The notes beneath the pieces are model-generated. The model ran no database searches, was not told the DNA's origin, and saw nothing but the letters and a program-made list of their open reading frames with translations. A stretch of 64,000 bases of DNA. It comes from SHLQ01 sp033344795 (lineage in GTDB: Bacteria; Actinomycetota; Acidimicrobiia; Acidimicrobiales; SHLQ01). The DNA lies in the NCBI GenBank assembly GCA_033344795.1, contig JAWPMS010000001.1, positions 4,402,001 to 4,466,000 of the forward strand, read 5' to 3'. The translations under genes were made by a program, and so were the position numbers. Shown here piece after piece: positions 35,225-44,266 of the stretch (positions within the stretch are counted from its first letter, which is position 1; the number at the start of each line of letters is the position of its first letter).

Positions 35225-36509
35225 TGCGTGCCAGCTCTCGCGTTTCTTCGTCGACGTGCATCTCTAGAGCTCGAGCGACTCGCACCCGTGTGATCCGCCG
35301 GCCCTCGACCGCTTCGACCTCGAGCAGAAGACCAGATTCGACGATCTGCTCGCCCACTTCTGGCACGTGGCCCAGCGCATCGAAAATCAGCCCACCCACG
35401 GTGTCCCAATCGTCATCGGGCAGCTCAGCCTCGGTCAGCTCGTTGAATTCATCGATCGGGATGCGTCCGTGAATCCGCCATTCGCCTCCACGAAGGGGTT
35501 CGAGCAACGGGGCTTCCTCGGCGTCGAACTCATCGACGATCTCTCCGAGAAACTCCTCGATGAGGTCCTCCATGGTCACGATCCCCGCCATGCCACCGTA
35601 TTCGTCGATGACCACGACCATTGTGTTGCGGATCCCCTTGAGCTCCCGAAGCAAGTCTGCGGCTCGTTTTGTCTCCGGGACGAACATCGGCTTTCGCTGC
35701 GCGATCGATACGAAGTGACTGCCACGACCGCGCTGCATACGAGCGAAGAGATCCTTGATGTGCACGATCCCGCGCACGTCGTCGATGTCGTCTCCGAACA
35801 GCGGCATACGAGAGACGCCACGTTCCACCATGAGGGCAATGGCGTCATCGACCGTGGTGTCTGCCGATGCCGCGAGCACATCAGGACGGGGGACCATCAC
35901 CTCTCGGACGATCGTGTCACCGAAGTCCACAATCGATTGGATGATTGCTCCTTCGTCGACATCGAGGATGTCGGCGGCGACCGCGGCATCGGTGATTGCG
36001 ACGATCTCTTCTTCGGAGGCGAACGCTCGGGAGCTGAAGGTGGTTCGTTTCAACACCTGTGAGCCGAGCCAACCCAGGCCTTCAACCAACCAGCGCAACG
36101 GGTGGATGGCCATGAACAGACGGCTTGCGGATGCGGCGGCGGGAGCGACTCGGTCGATGTTCCAGAGCGCCCACGACTTCGGCACCGACTCGGCGATCAC
36201 GAACATGCTGAGCAGCAAGATCAGGATTCCCAGCGGGACCCATGCAACACCCCACCGGCGCTCGACGACGACGGCGACGATTGCCCCGAGAGACAGCTGC
36301 GAGCCCAACGACAAGACGAGGATCGGAGCGAGAAGACGCCGACGGTTGGCCAGGCCAGCCACGAGGCGATCGGCTCGCTTGACCCCATCCTCTTCGAGCG
36401 CTTCGGCACGCGACGTACTGATTCCGTTGAGTGCCGACTCAGCCGCGGACAGCCCGATGAGCAACACCACGAGGATGAGCCCGGTCAGTCCGGCGCCGAG
36501 GTCACTCAC
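35217..36509 (-). CDS. CNNM/CorC-type membrane protein with CBS pair
   Basis: A 430-residue protein. The N-terminal CNNM (DUF21) domain has about four membrane helices (about 5-25, 60-80, 90-110, 125-150). A CBS pair follows (about 205-325: MVPRPDVLAASADTTVDDAI, then GIVHIKDLFARM and MVVVIDEYGGMAGIVTMEDL), and a CorC_HlyC domain ends it (about 340-425). The family handles magnesium or cobalt. It is coupled to ybeY upstream (GTGA) and era downstream (8-nt overlap). Confidence 0.9.
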   Translation of the reverse strand: MSDLGAGLTGLILVVLLIGLSAAESALNGISTSRAEALEEDGVKRADRLVAGLANRRRLLAPILVLSLGSQLSLGAIVAVVVERRWGVAWVPLGILILLLSMFVIAESVPKSWALWNIDRVAPAAASASRLFMAIHPLRWLVEGLGWLGSQVLKRTTFSSRAFASEEEIVAITDAAVAADILDVDEGAIIQSIVDFGDTIVREVMVPRPDVLAASADTTVDDAIALMVERGVSRMPLFGDDIDDVRGIVHIKDLFARMQRGRGSHFVSIAQRKPMFVPETKRAADLLRELKGIRNTMVVVIDEYGGMAGIVTMEDLIEEFLGEIVDEFDAEEAPLLEPLRGGEWRIHGRIPIDEFNELTEAELPDDDWDTVGGLIFDALGHVPEVGEQIVESGLLLEVEAVEGRRITRVRVARALEMHVDEETRELARNE

Positions 36510-36970
36510 GGTGCGTCCTCGTGCGCCCGACTACGCCAGCGACCCAGATGTCGCTGTTCAGCAGCCTTCATCTCGATAGTCTCATCAGCGTCTTGGTGAT
36601 CCATCCCCAAGATATGCAATACACCATGGACGACCATCAACGCCATCTCGGCGTCGGGATCGTCGGGTGCTTGTTTGTGCACGACCTCTGGGCAGATCAT
36701 GACGTCACCGAGCAACCTCGGCTGATCGGCGAACACTTCCCCGTCGTCATCATCGAGCGGGAAAGACAAGACGTCGGTCGGCCCGTCACCTTCCATATGT
36801 GCAACATTAAGCGCTGTCATCTCGTCAACGTCAATAAACGTGAGGTTCAATTCACACGAACCGGTCACGCCCTCGCCACGAAGAACCGCCTCGGCGAGCT
36901 TGCCCCAACACGACGTGTCGATCGGATGTGTGTCTTGATCATCGATCGTCACGACCACGAGCTCGGTCAA
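36506..36970 (-). CDS. ybeY: Endoribonuclease YbeY (16S rRNA maturation)
   Basis: A 154-residue metalloprotein with the H-x3-H-x5-H zinc site H115, H119, H125 (HGVLHILGMDH). The upstream segment TDVLSFPLDDDD is also typical. It takes part in 16S rRNA 3' maturation and ribosome quality control. The start appears to be TTG at 36970 overlapping the phoH stop (TTGA), and its own stop overlaps the next start, so it is translated as part of the run. Confidence 0.95.
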   Translation of the reverse strand: MTELVVVTIDDQDTHPIDTSCWGKLAEAVLRGEGVTGSCELNLTFIDVDEMTALNVAHMEGDGPTDVLSFPLDDDDGEVFADQPRLLGDVMICPEVVHKQAPDDPDAEMALMVVHGVLHILGMDHQDADETIEMKAAEQRHLGRWRSRAHEDAP

Positions 36971-37944
36971 CGAGGGCTCCCGGATTCGTCCGAGCTCCCG
37001 GATTCGTCCGAGGTCTCGTAGGCATCGACGATCGCCTGCACGATGGAATGACGGACGACATCGCGACTGCTGAGGCGTACGAACTCGAGGCCATCGATGC
37101 CCTTCAGAATGGGTTCGAGTCCCAAAAGACCGCTTCGGCCACCCTGCACGTCCACTTGACTGATATCGCCGGTGACGACGACTCGCGATCCGAAGCCGAT
37201 GCGCGTCAGGAACATCTTCATCTGCTCGGGACTCGTGTTCTGCGCCTCGTCGAGGATGATGAAACTGCTGTTGAGCGTTCGACCGCGCATGAACGCGAGA
37301 GGAGCAACCTCGACGGTTCCCTTCTCGAGTAGCCGCTGCACTCCATCGCTGTCGGTCATGTCGTAGAGAGCGTCATACAGAGGTCGAAGGTACGGATCGA
37401 CCTTCTGCATGAGATCGCCAGGTAGGAATCCAAGACGTTCACCAGCCTCGACGGCGGGGCGCGTGAGAATGATTCGTTCAACTTTGCCCGCCTGCAGCGC
37501 TTGCAGGCCCATGGCGACCGCGAGCCAGCTCTTGCCCGTACCGGCGGGGCCGATGCCGAACGTGATCACGTTTCGAGCGATCGCTTCGAGATACCGCTGT
37601 TGACCGGCAGACTTCGGCCTGATCGTCTTGCCCGAACCCGTTTTGAGGATCGTCGAATTGAAGACCTCAGATGGTCGCTCGTTTGCCGCGACGAGGTCGA
37701 CGGCGCGCGTGACGATGCGACCGTCGAGGGCCTGGCCCGACTCGAGCATCAGGACCAGCTCTTCGACGACCTTGCCTGCCTCTTCGGCGGCTTGTCCGCT
37801 GATCGTGACCTGGTTGCCGCGGACGTGAAGTGCCGTATCAGGGAAACGGTCTTCCACGATTCGCAGGTATTCGTCTCGCTCGCCGAGCAGCCCCGTCATC
37901 AGGTGATTTCCGGTGACGTGGATTGTGATGGTTTGGTCAGGCAA
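36967..37944 (-). CDS. phoH: PhoH-like ATPase
   Basis: A 325-residue protein with an N-terminal ITIHVTGNHLMTGLLGERD segment, then a P-loop NTPase (GPAGTGKSWLAV, Walker B FIILDEAQNTSPEQ, TGDISQVD) related to the helicase superfamily 1 core. The family is linked to RNA metabolism with YbeY. No ATG fits: TTG 37944 is the nearest in-frame start that keeps the conserved N-terminus, while the open frame to 38259 runs under the divergent gene. The C-terminus carries a duplicated DESGSS tail made by an 18-bp tandem repeat. Confidence 0.88.
   Translation of the reverse strand: MPDQTITIHVTGNHLMTGLLGERDEYLRIVEDRFPDTALHVRGNQVTISGQAAEEAGKVVEELVLMLESGQALDGRIVTRAVDLVAANERPSEVFNSTILKTGSGKTIRPKSAGQQRYLEAIARNVITFGIGPAGTGKSWLAVAMGLQALQAGKVERIILTRPAVEAGERLGFLPGDLMQKVDPYLRPLYDALYDMTDSDGVQRLLEKGTVEVAPLAFMRGRTLNSSFIILDEAQNTSPEQMKMFLTRIGFGSRVVVTGDISQVDVQGGRSGLLGLEPILKGIDGLEFVRLSSRDVVRHSIVQAIVDAYETSDESGSSDESGSPR
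36978..37013 (-). repeat. 18-bp tandem duplication at the phoH 3' end
   Basis: CTCCCGGATTCGTCCGAG occurs twice without a gap (36978-36995 and 36996-37013). In frame it duplicates six residues (SDESGS-type) at the very C-terminus of PhoH. Confidence 0.85.
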
Positions 37945-38129
37945 GATTTGGGGCTCTATCAGTCGCTTGGAACGAACCCCAAGCGTACCAGTGGCCCCTC
38001 TTTCGCAGCGTTCGCATTGTGTTTGCGCCGTATTCGCGTGTCTTTGGGCCTCTGGACCCATTGTGACCCACCAACCCTCGTAGAAGCATCGAAGTGGGAC
38101 TCGCGACACGAGGAAGGCGTTCGGCGGTA

Positions 38130-38675
38130 GTGAAACACAAACCAAATAGCTTCGACGACGCTCTCGGACAGTTGGCCGATGACGCCCGACGGGAAGACGC
38201 GACCCGGTCGCGCCGCCAACGCGCCGACCGGTCGCTCGCGGCATCGCTGTCGGCCACATTCGCGGGCAGCCTCGTCGAACTTTTTGAGACGCAGGAAACC
38301 GCAGCTGTTCTCATGCGATCGGGAAGCAACGTTAGGGGAACCATCGCCGCACTCGGCCCCGACGTTCTCGTGCTGCTTTCCGCGGGAACGACCCGATCGA
38401 TCATTCGAATCTCGGCGATCGAAGGCCTGCGAGAAGGAGGCCACGGACACGACCGCAGCGTCCAGGAGACAATCGACGGCCCCTCATGGGGAGAACTGCT
38501 CGACGAATTCACGCACAACGGCGAGCGGCTCGCGCTCACCCTCCGGAGCGGAAATCGCGTGATGGGCACGGTCGAACGCGTCGGACTCGACCAGGTCGTG
38601 CTTCGCCTCGACGGCGGCGCGGACGCGTTGACGATTCCACTCCAGGCGATCGATCAGGCGGTGGTCGACCGATGA
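38130..38675 (+). CDS. Conserved hypothetical with two small beta-barrel-like repeats
   Basis: A 181-residue protein, divergent from phoH. After a charged helical N-terminus (about 1-45) come two similar segments: AVLMRSGSNVRGTIAALGPDVLVLL with an IRISAIEGL end, and LALTLRSGNRVMGTVERVGLDQVVLRL with an IPLQAIDQA end. Each has the strand-turn pattern of an Sm-like or SH3-like barrel (SG-N-xxGT-x-GxDxVxL). Such domains bind RNA or proteins, but no function is shown. GTG 38130 is preferred; GTG 38094 is an alternative. It precedes the Tad locus and may belong to it. Confidence 0.7.
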   Translation: MKHKPNSFDDALGQLADDARREDATRSRRQRADRSLAASLSATFAGSLVELFETQETAAVLMRSGSNVRGTIAALGPDVLVLLSAGTTRSIIRISAIEGLREGGHGHDRSVQETIDGPSWGELLDEFTHNGERLALTLRSGNRVMGTVERVGLDQVVLRLDGGADALTIPLQAIDQAVVDR

Positions 38676-38698
38676 CGACCGCAGCCCAAGCGGCGATC

Positions 38699-38953
38699 TC
38701 AGACCTCGGATACCTCGTCGGCCGCCGTCGGCTCGGGATACAGGTGCTCGAGCGATCCTGGCTCGATACGACTGGTTCCAACGAACTCGTCGATCTCGGA
38801 CTGTTTCAGACGAATCACCCGCCCAAAGCGGTACGCAGGAAGCTGCCCCTCATCGATGAGGCGGTACAACGTCCGCGGCGTCAGCCCAAGCGCGGATGCC
38901 GCTTCCTTGGTGGACAACCAATCTCCGTCAGCGTGGGCCATACAGAAAAACAT
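38699..38953 (-). CDS. Excisionase-type helix-turn-helix DNA-binding protein
   Basis: An 84-residue protein with a MerR-like/excisionase helix-turn-helix: WLSTKEAASALGLTPRTLYR, LIDEGQLPAYRFG, IRLKQSEIDEFV. AAAGGG 5 nt before ATG 38953 supports that start; ATG 38941 is a second choice. It is small like BldC regulators. There is no integrase or attachment site nearby, so a regulator role is likelier than excision. It is divergent from the first Tad gene with 80 bp between them, which makes control of the pilus locus plausible. Confidence 0.82.
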   Translation of the reverse strand: MFFCMAHADGDWLSTKEAASALGLTPRTLYRLIDEGQLPAYRFGRVIRLKQSEIDEFVGTSRIEPGSLEHLYPEPTAADEVSEV

Positions 38954-39033
38954 AACACCCTTTCAGCCCCTTTGAGTCGTTCTCGACGTTCCACCTGCAA
39001 TCACTCTGGCAACTCGCGGACAGGAGTCGTTCG

Positions 39034-39705
39034 ATGACCGAACCACAACAACCACTACTTCGCGCAAAAAGACGGCTGCCATCTGGCCGTGCAGTGCTCG
39101 GCGGGCTCCTCATCACCCTTGCCGTCCTCGGCGTGCTACTCGCCAGTCGACTCGGTGACGACGCAACGTTTCAGGACGTCGTTGTCGCCAGGCAGGACCT
39201 TGCGCCCGGAACCGTCATCGAACCAGAACATGTCGCCCAGATTCGCCTCCGGCTCGATGAGAGCGCCGACTGGGTGGTCCCGACCACCGAAGAGATCATC
39301 GGGTCGGTTCTCCTCGGTCCGGTTGGCCGCCTCGAATTCGTCCAACGGTCGAACGTGGCCGAGACACCGTCGGGCTCGGTCCCGTCGGGGCTCGCCGAGG
39401 TATCGATCGCCATCGAGCCTGAGCGCGCACCCGCAACCTTGGCCGCGGGCGAGCTCGTTTCGGTGCTTGCAACCTTCGACACCGGAGACAGTTCCGTGAC
39501 CCGATTGATCGCCGACCGCGTCGTGGTCCTCTCGTTTCTCGATGGCCAGACCGACTTCTCCCAGACCGACACGGTTCTGCGACTGGGCTTGTCCGATGGT
39601 GAGGTCGCCAGCAGCATCATCAACGCCTCGCAGACGGGCGAGATATCGATCATCGGCGTAACGGGCGCTGGCTCCGTCGAACTTCCTGCGGTGACGACGC
39701 AATGA
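39034..39705 (+). CDS. Tad pilus assembly protein, CpaB-like (SAF domain)
   Basis: A 223-residue protein with one N-terminal membrane helix (about 20-42) and a SAF domain (about 47-105: VVVARQDLAPGTVIEPEHV, then VGRLEFVQRSNV), followed by an RcpC/CpaB-like beta region. In Gram-negatives CpaB works at the outer-membrane secretin; in actinobacteria it sits on the outer face of the membrane. AGGAG 7 nt before ATG supports the start. First gene of the Tad locus, 34 nt before the CpaE-like gene. Confidence 0.85.
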   Translation: MTEPQQPLLRAKRRLPSGRAVLGGLLITLAVLGVLLASRLGDDATFQDVVVARQDLAPGTVIEPEHVAQIRLRLDESADWVVPTTEEIIGSVLLGPVGRLEFVQRSNVAETPSGSVPSGLAEVSIAIEPERAPATLAAGELVSVLATFDTGDSSVTRLIADRVVVLSFLDGQTDFSQTDTVLRLGLSDGEVASSIINASQTGEISIIGVTGAGSVELPAVTTQ

Positions 39706-39739
39706 TCTGCGATCCCACGCCGATCCCAGGCCTGAGCTG

Positions 39740-41053
39740 ATGGCCGCCAACGAACGCTTCGTGGTGCTCGGCGTCGCTCCGGTTCGTCGCGAGTGGTTTC
39801 GCCAGGTTGGGCGGTGGGCGAACGATGCCACGATCCCCGTCGAGTTCATCAAGTGCATCTCGACCACCGAGGTGATTTCGCGCCTCGAATCCGGCCGGCC
39901 GTTCTCCGCGCTCCTCGCCGACGCGTCCTCTGCGGGTCTCGATCGAGATGTGCTCGACCTCGCGAATGCCGTCGGCTGCAGTCCGATCATCATCGACCAC
40001 GGGCTGGTCGATCGTGACTGGAGCGAGCTCGGCGCCAGAGCCGTCATTCCCGAACGGTTCGAAGCCAGAGACCTGCGCGCACTCCTCGAGGATGTCGCGA
40101 GGCCGATTGGCCGGACTGCCGCGGTGTCCAACGAAACCATGGCCCCGGAGACCACGACCACCACGCTGGGAAAGGTCATCGCTGTCACCGGCGGGGGCGG
40201 GCTGGGTACCAGCACGATGGCGATGGCACTCGCGCAGGGCATGGCGGCACTCGATGACCATCGGCCGCTTCTTCTCGCAGACATGGCGCTGCGGTCGAGC
40301 CAGGCAATGTTTCACGATGCTCGAGACGTCGTGCCCGGTCTGACCGAGCTCATCGAAAGCCATCGCCTCGGCGTCCCGAATGCCGCCGACGCCGCAACCA
40401 CGATCCACTCCTTCCCCGAGCGTGGCTACGACCTGCTCCTCGGCCTTCGCCACGAGCGGGACTGGGTGTCGATCGCGCCCCGAGCGTTGTCGGCGACCTG
40501 GACCACGCTGATGACTCGGTATGCAACAACGATCTGTGACCTCACGGGCGATTTCGATGGATCCCACGAAACGGGCTCGAACGACATCGAAGACCGCAAC
40601 CGCCTCTCTCGGACGGCTGCCTCAAACGCACATGTCGTGGCGGTCGTCGGCGCTCCCGGCGCATGGGGAGTGCATCACCTGGTCAGAACAATCCTTGCGC
40701 TGAGCGAGCTCGGCGTGCCGGCGGAGCGGCTGGTTCCGATCATTAACCACGCTCCTCGAAACGCTCGGTCTCGCAGCACGCTCACGTCGGCGGTCGCCGA
40801 GTTGTTGAGCAGCCGCATCTCTCAACCGGAGCTGGTGCCGTCGCCGATCTTTGTACCGACTCGGCGCAGTCTTGAAGCAACCCTGCGCGACGGCGATCCG
40901 ATCCCGGGATCCATCGCCACGCCACTCGCCACGACAATCGCCGCGATCTTGACCCGCCAGGGACTCTCCGACCCCCTCCAGGAGAGTCCCGGCGAGGTCG
41001 CCGTGCCCGTCACACCGGGATCACTCGGCACGTGGAGCGATGACGATGTCTGA
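39740..41053 (+). CDS. CpaE/Ssd-like MinD-family ATPase of the Tad locus
   Basis: A 437-residue protein. Residues 1-125 are a receiver-like domain without a clear phosphorylation site. A MinD/ParA-type ATPase follows with a deviant Walker A GGGGLGTSTMA (about 151-161), which lacks the usual KGG-GK(S/T) lysines, so ATPase activity is uncertain. In Mycobacterium and Streptomyces the CpaE-like protein (Ssd) heads the same gene order and is tied to pilus localisation or septum regulation. It overlaps tadA by 14 nt. Confidence 0.85.
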   Translation: MAANERFVVLGVAPVRREWFRQVGRWANDATIPVEFIKCISTTEVISRLESGRPFSALLADASSAGLDRDVLDLANAVGCSPIIIDHGLVDRDWSELGARAVIPERFEARDLRALLEDVARPIGRTAAVSNETMAPETTTTTLGKVIAVTGGGGLGTSTMAMALAQGMAALDDHRPLLLADMALRSSQAMFHDARDVVPGLTELIESHRLGVPNAADAATTIHSFPERGYDLLLGLRHERDWVSIAPRALSATWTTLMTRYATTICDLTGDFDGSHETGSNDIEDRNRLSRTAASNAHVVAVVGAPGAWGVHHLVRTILALSELGVPAERLVPIINHAPRNARSRSTLTSAVAELLSSRISQPELVPSPIFVPTRRSLEATLRDGDPIPGSIATPLATTIAAILTRQGLSDPLQESPGEVAVPVTPGSLGTWSDDDV

Positions 41054-42392
41054 TTCCACCGCTCCTGTCGAGCTGTCCCCACTCGAGGAAATCGAGCGGC
41101 TGGCACTCGAGGTTGCCAAAGAACGCGACCTGTCCCCCGGGCAAGATGCGGAAAGCCACGAACTTCGTGCGATCGTCAGCGATCTCGTTGCGCAGTGGCG
41201 GGCCGACTATCGACGTGGGATTCGTCCCATCGACCTGACCGAACCCGAAGCACTCATCTCACGAGCGATGCAGAACCTCACCGGGTACGGGCCGCTCGCA
41301 TCACTGCTGGATGACGACGACGTGTGGGAGATCATGCTCAACGCGCCTGACCAGATCTTCGTCAAGCGTCATCGAGGGCCGAGCGGATACCACCACGAGT
41401 CGTTTCACGACGACGATCACGTACTTCGAACGGTCACTCGCATCGTCGATCGGGCGAGTGGCGCGCACCGCGCGCTCGACCCGACCTCTGGGCTGCAAGA
41501 TGCGCAGCTCGACAACGGCGCTCGGCTGCACATCGTCCACGGCGACATCGCACGTGGCGGTCACATGATCGTGAACATTCGCAAGTTCACCGGTATGTCG
41601 TTTCGGTCGCTCGACGAGCTGGTGGCCTCGGAGACGCTCACGGTCGATGGAGCGAACTTTCTCCGAGCCTGTGTGAAGTCGAGCCTCTCGATGATCTTCG
41701 CGGGCGTGCCCGGTGCCGGAAAAACGACCCTGCTCTCGTGTTGCGCAGCCGAACTTGATCCCACGCTTCGGGTGGTGATTGCCGAGGAGGTCTTCGAGGC
41801 TGACGTTCCTCTCCCGAACGTGGCCAGCATGCAGACCCGCGGACCGCGGCCGGACCGGCCTGGTATCGACCTGCGAAACCTGGTCGGCGGGTTTCTGCGA
41901 ATGGCGCCAGACGTCGCGATCGTCGGAGAGGTCCGCGATCGCGAAGCCCTGCCGTTGATGATGACGTTGTCCAGCGGCGTCACCGGGTTCACCACCATCC
42001 ACGCAGGTTCTGCTCGCCAAGCTCTCACGCGTCTCCGTTTCGTTTGTCAGCTCGCAGAGACCTCCAGCGATATTCCGATGGCGGCACTCAACGACCTGGT
42101 CTCCCAGGCAGTGGATGTCGTGGTGCATACCGTCCGCACGCCTCGCGGCCCTCGGGTCAACCAGATCGCGTGTGTCGAAGACCTCACATCCACGGCAGGG
42201 AGCACCAGCTTCACCATGACCGAGGTATTCAAGCGCAGCCCGCACACCGGCCGACTCGAGTGGACGGGCAACGTCCCCCATCGAGCGGCCGAGAACATGG
42301 CGACCGCCGGTATCGACATCCATGCCGTGTTGCCGCACAGCGCTCCCATGCCCGCGCCGCAAGTCGGCCAACAGCCGCAGAGCTCGACATGA
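41040..42392 (+). CDS. tadA: Tad secretion ATPase TadA (CpaF)
   Basis: A 450-residue type II/IV secretion ATPase that powers pilin polymerisation and retraction. Walker A is AGVPGAGKTT (about 221-230), the Asp box contains VIAEEVFEAD, Walker B VAIVGEVRDREALPL and the His box TTIHAGSARQAL. The N-terminal helical region is normal. It is coupled to tadB by an ATGA overlap. Confidence 0.94.
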   Translation: MTMSDSTAPVELSPLEEIERLALEVAKERDLSPGQDAESHELRAIVSDLVAQWRADYRRGIRPIDLTEPEALISRAMQNLTGYGPLASLLDDDDVWEIMLNAPDQIFVKRHRGPSGYHHESFHDDDHVLRTVTRIVDRASGAHRALDPTSGLQDAQLDNGARLHIVHGDIARGGHMIVNIRKFTGMSFRSLDELVASETLTVDGANFLRACVKSSLSMIFAGVPGAGKTTLLSCCAAELDPTLRVVIAEEVFEADVPLPNVASMQTRGPRPDRPGIDLRNLVGGFLRMAPDVAIVGEVRDREALPLMMTLSSGVTGFTTIHAGSARQALTRLRFVCQLAETSSDIPMAALNDLVSQAVDVVVHTVRTPRGPRVNQIACVEDLTSTAGSTSFTMTEVFKRSPHTGRLEWTGNVPHRAAENMATAGIDIHAVLPHSAPMPAPQVGQQPQSST

Positions 42393-43270
42393 TCGCCATC
42401 GTCTTGCTCCTCGCCCTGATCGCCGGCTACGGGATGCACCTGCTGTATTCGGCCGCCATCTACGGATGGAACGGCGTGCAGCCAGGCCCGAGCGCCCCCC
42501 GACAACAGCGTGATCGGGTCGGACGGTCGATGAGCGCCTTCGGGTTGGGAGACCTGGACCCACGCGCGCTCGGCGCTGCCATGCTCGTCCTGGCGCTGTT
42601 CGGATTCGCGTGCGGCACGCTGCTCTTCGGCGGCATCGCGCCGGCATTGATCATCGGGCTCTTTGCCGCGACCGCTCCGGTTGGGGTCGCTCGGGTGCGA
42701 CACGAACGACTCACCGCGCACGCTCATCAGTCATGGCCCGCGCTGATCGAGGAGATTCGCCTGCTGACCGGCACACTCGGGCGTTCGATCCCGCAGGCGA
42801 CGTTCGAGGTCGGAGCTCGTTCGCACGAGGCACTCAGGCCAGCCTTTGCCGACGCTCATCGTGAATGGCTGATCTCGACCGACTTCGGGCGTTCGCTCGA
42901 GGTCTTGAAGTCTCGGCTCGGCCACCACACGGCGGACATCGTCGCGGAAACGTTGATGACCGCGCACGAGCTTGGGGGCGGCGAGGTCGGCAATCGACTT
43001 TCCGCCCTGGCCCAAGACCGAATGACCGATCAGCAACACCGCCGCGACGCGGTCGCCCGACAGGCCGGCGTCCGGTTCGCGCGGTGGTTCACACTGATTG
43101 TCCCCATCGGCATGGCCCTGACCGGGCTGACGATCGGAAATGGTCGAGAGGCGTATGCAACCCCACTCGGACAACTGCTCGTCGCCGTTGCCCTCGTCAT
43201 GGTCATCGGCTGTTGGGTCTGGGCTGGCTACATCATGCGCATGCCGACCGAGGAACGGGTCTTCTCATGA
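42389..43270 (+). CDS. tadB: Tad membrane platform protein TadB
   Basis: A 293-residue T2SSF-domain protein with hydrophobic helices near residues 1-22, 62-100 and two close to the C-terminus (about 225-285). The cytoplasmic T2SSF segment (about 110-220) contains SWPALIEEIRLLTGTLGRS and MTAHELGGGEVGNRL. It forms the inner-membrane platform with TadC. ATG 42389 overlaps the tadA stop; the longer open frame upstream is a shadow of tadA. Confidence 0.9.
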   Translation: MIAIVLLLALIAGYGMHLLYSAAIYGWNGVQPGPSAPRQQRDRVGRSMSAFGLGDLDPRALGAAMLVLALFGFACGTLLFGGIAPALIIGLFAATAPVGVARVRHERLTAHAHQSWPALIEEIRLLTGTLGRSIPQATFEVGARSHEALRPAFADAHREWLISTDFGRSLEVLKSRLGHHTADIVAETLMTAHELGGGEVGNRLSALAQDRMTDQQHRRDAVARQAGVRFARWFTLIVPIGMALTGLTIGNGREAYATPLGQLLVAVALVMVIGCWVWAGYIMRMPTEERVFS

Positions 43271-44163
43271 TCCGCCTCCTCGCCGCCGCAGCCATGTTGT
43301 TCTTCGTGGGTATCACGTTGGTCTTGAGCGAATTTCGCCTGTTTCGCTCGCAGTCACTTGCAAATCGCGTTGGCCCATACCTGCCTGGCGGCCGTGCATC
43401 GACCAACAAGGAGCTGTTGTCGCTCGAGAGTTTCGGCCAGCTGCTTCGTCCGTTGGCCGAGGCTTCGGGGTCTCTCGCGGCACGAGTCTTCGGAGTCAGC
43501 GAGGAACTCCCACGTCGACTTCGACGTGTGCATTGGGACATCGACTCATCGGGGTTCCGAGTGCGTCAGATCGGCTGGGCGCTGGCGACCTGCGCGGTGG
43601 TCACCGTCATCGGTCTCGTCGTTGGCCTACCCGCAGCGTTACTCGGCCTCTTTGCGCTGGTTGGACCCTTGTTGGCGTTTCTCGTGGTCGAGCAACAGCT
43701 CGCGAACGCCTCCGATCGATGGAAGGAACGCACGTTTCAAGAGCTTCCCGTCATCGCAGAGCAGATTGCGATGTTGCTCGGCTCTGGCTATTCGCTCGGC
43801 GCAGCGCTGCAACGTGTCAGTGCGAGAGGATCCGGCGTGATCTCCCAAGATCTCGAGACCGTCGTTCAGAGGATTCAACAAGGAACCAGCGAGAATGCGG
43901 CTCTGCGCGAGTGGGCGGAGATCGTCGACGTCGAGGCGGTCAGCCGAGTCGTGAGCATTCTGTCGCTGAACAAAGAAGCCGGCGACCTCGGGAGCATGGT
44001 CGCAGCAGAAGCGCGCACGATTCGCGCCGAAGCACATCGTGCGTTGCTCGAATCAATCGAGAAAAAGAACCAGCAGGTGTGGATCCCGGTGACCATCGCT
44101 GCGCTGGTCCCAGGCGTCATCTTGATGATGATTCCGTTCATCAGCGCGCTGAGTGAGTTTTGA
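43267..44163 (+). CDS. tadC: Tad membrane platform protein TadC
   Basis: A 298-residue T2SSF protein with N-terminal, middle (about 98-145) and C-terminal membrane helices. The conserved segment includes ELPVIAEQIAMLLGSGYSLG and LSLNKEAGDLGSMVAAEART. It partners TadB. ATG 43267 overlaps the tadB stop. A perfect 6-bp hairpin follows immediately, then 100 nt of spacer before the pilin-like gene. Confidence 0.9.
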   Translation: MIRLLAAAAMLFFVGITLVLSEFRLFRSQSLANRVGPYLPGGRASTNKELLSLESFGQLLRPLAEASGSLAARVFGVSEELPRRLRRVHWDIDSSGFRVRQIGWALATCAVVTVIGLVVGLPAALLGLFALVGPLLAFLVVEQQLANASDRWKERTFQELPVIAEQIAMLLGSGYSLGAALQRVSARGSGVISQDLETVVQRIQQGTSENAALREWAEIVDVEAVSRVVSILSLNKEAGDLGSMVAAEARTIRAEAHRALLESIEKKNQQVWIPVTIAALVPGVILMMIPFISALSEF

Positions 44164-44180
44164 TGGCGCATCGAGCGCCA
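44164..44180 (+). terminator. Hairpin after tadC, possible processing or attenuation site
   Basis: TGGCGC-ATCGA-GCGCCA directly follows the tadC stop. A second imperfect stem (ACCAC-AGGC-GTGGT) lies at about 44238-44251. With no T-run it is more likely to raise pilin mRNA stability over the platform genes than to end transcription. Confidence 0.35.
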
Positions 44181-44266
44181 AATAGGGCGAGCAGTGAAGC
44201 ATTGGCCACAGAGTGTGGTCGCGTGATAGCAAAGAACCACAGGCGTGGTGGGAGAAAGAGGAAATC

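Noticed and set aside
37945..38259. N-terminal extension of PhoH
   Set aside because: The open frame continues upstream but overlaps the divergent gene and lacks family similarity; TTG 37944 keeps the conserved start region.
38699..38953. Remnant of an integrated element (excisionase)
   Set aside because: No integrase, att-like direct repeats or phage genes are near it; tRNA genes in the window are intact without duplicated 3' ends.
41301..42647. A 448-codon minus-strand frame
   Set aside because: It is antisense to tadA/tadB, whose motifs are unambiguous.
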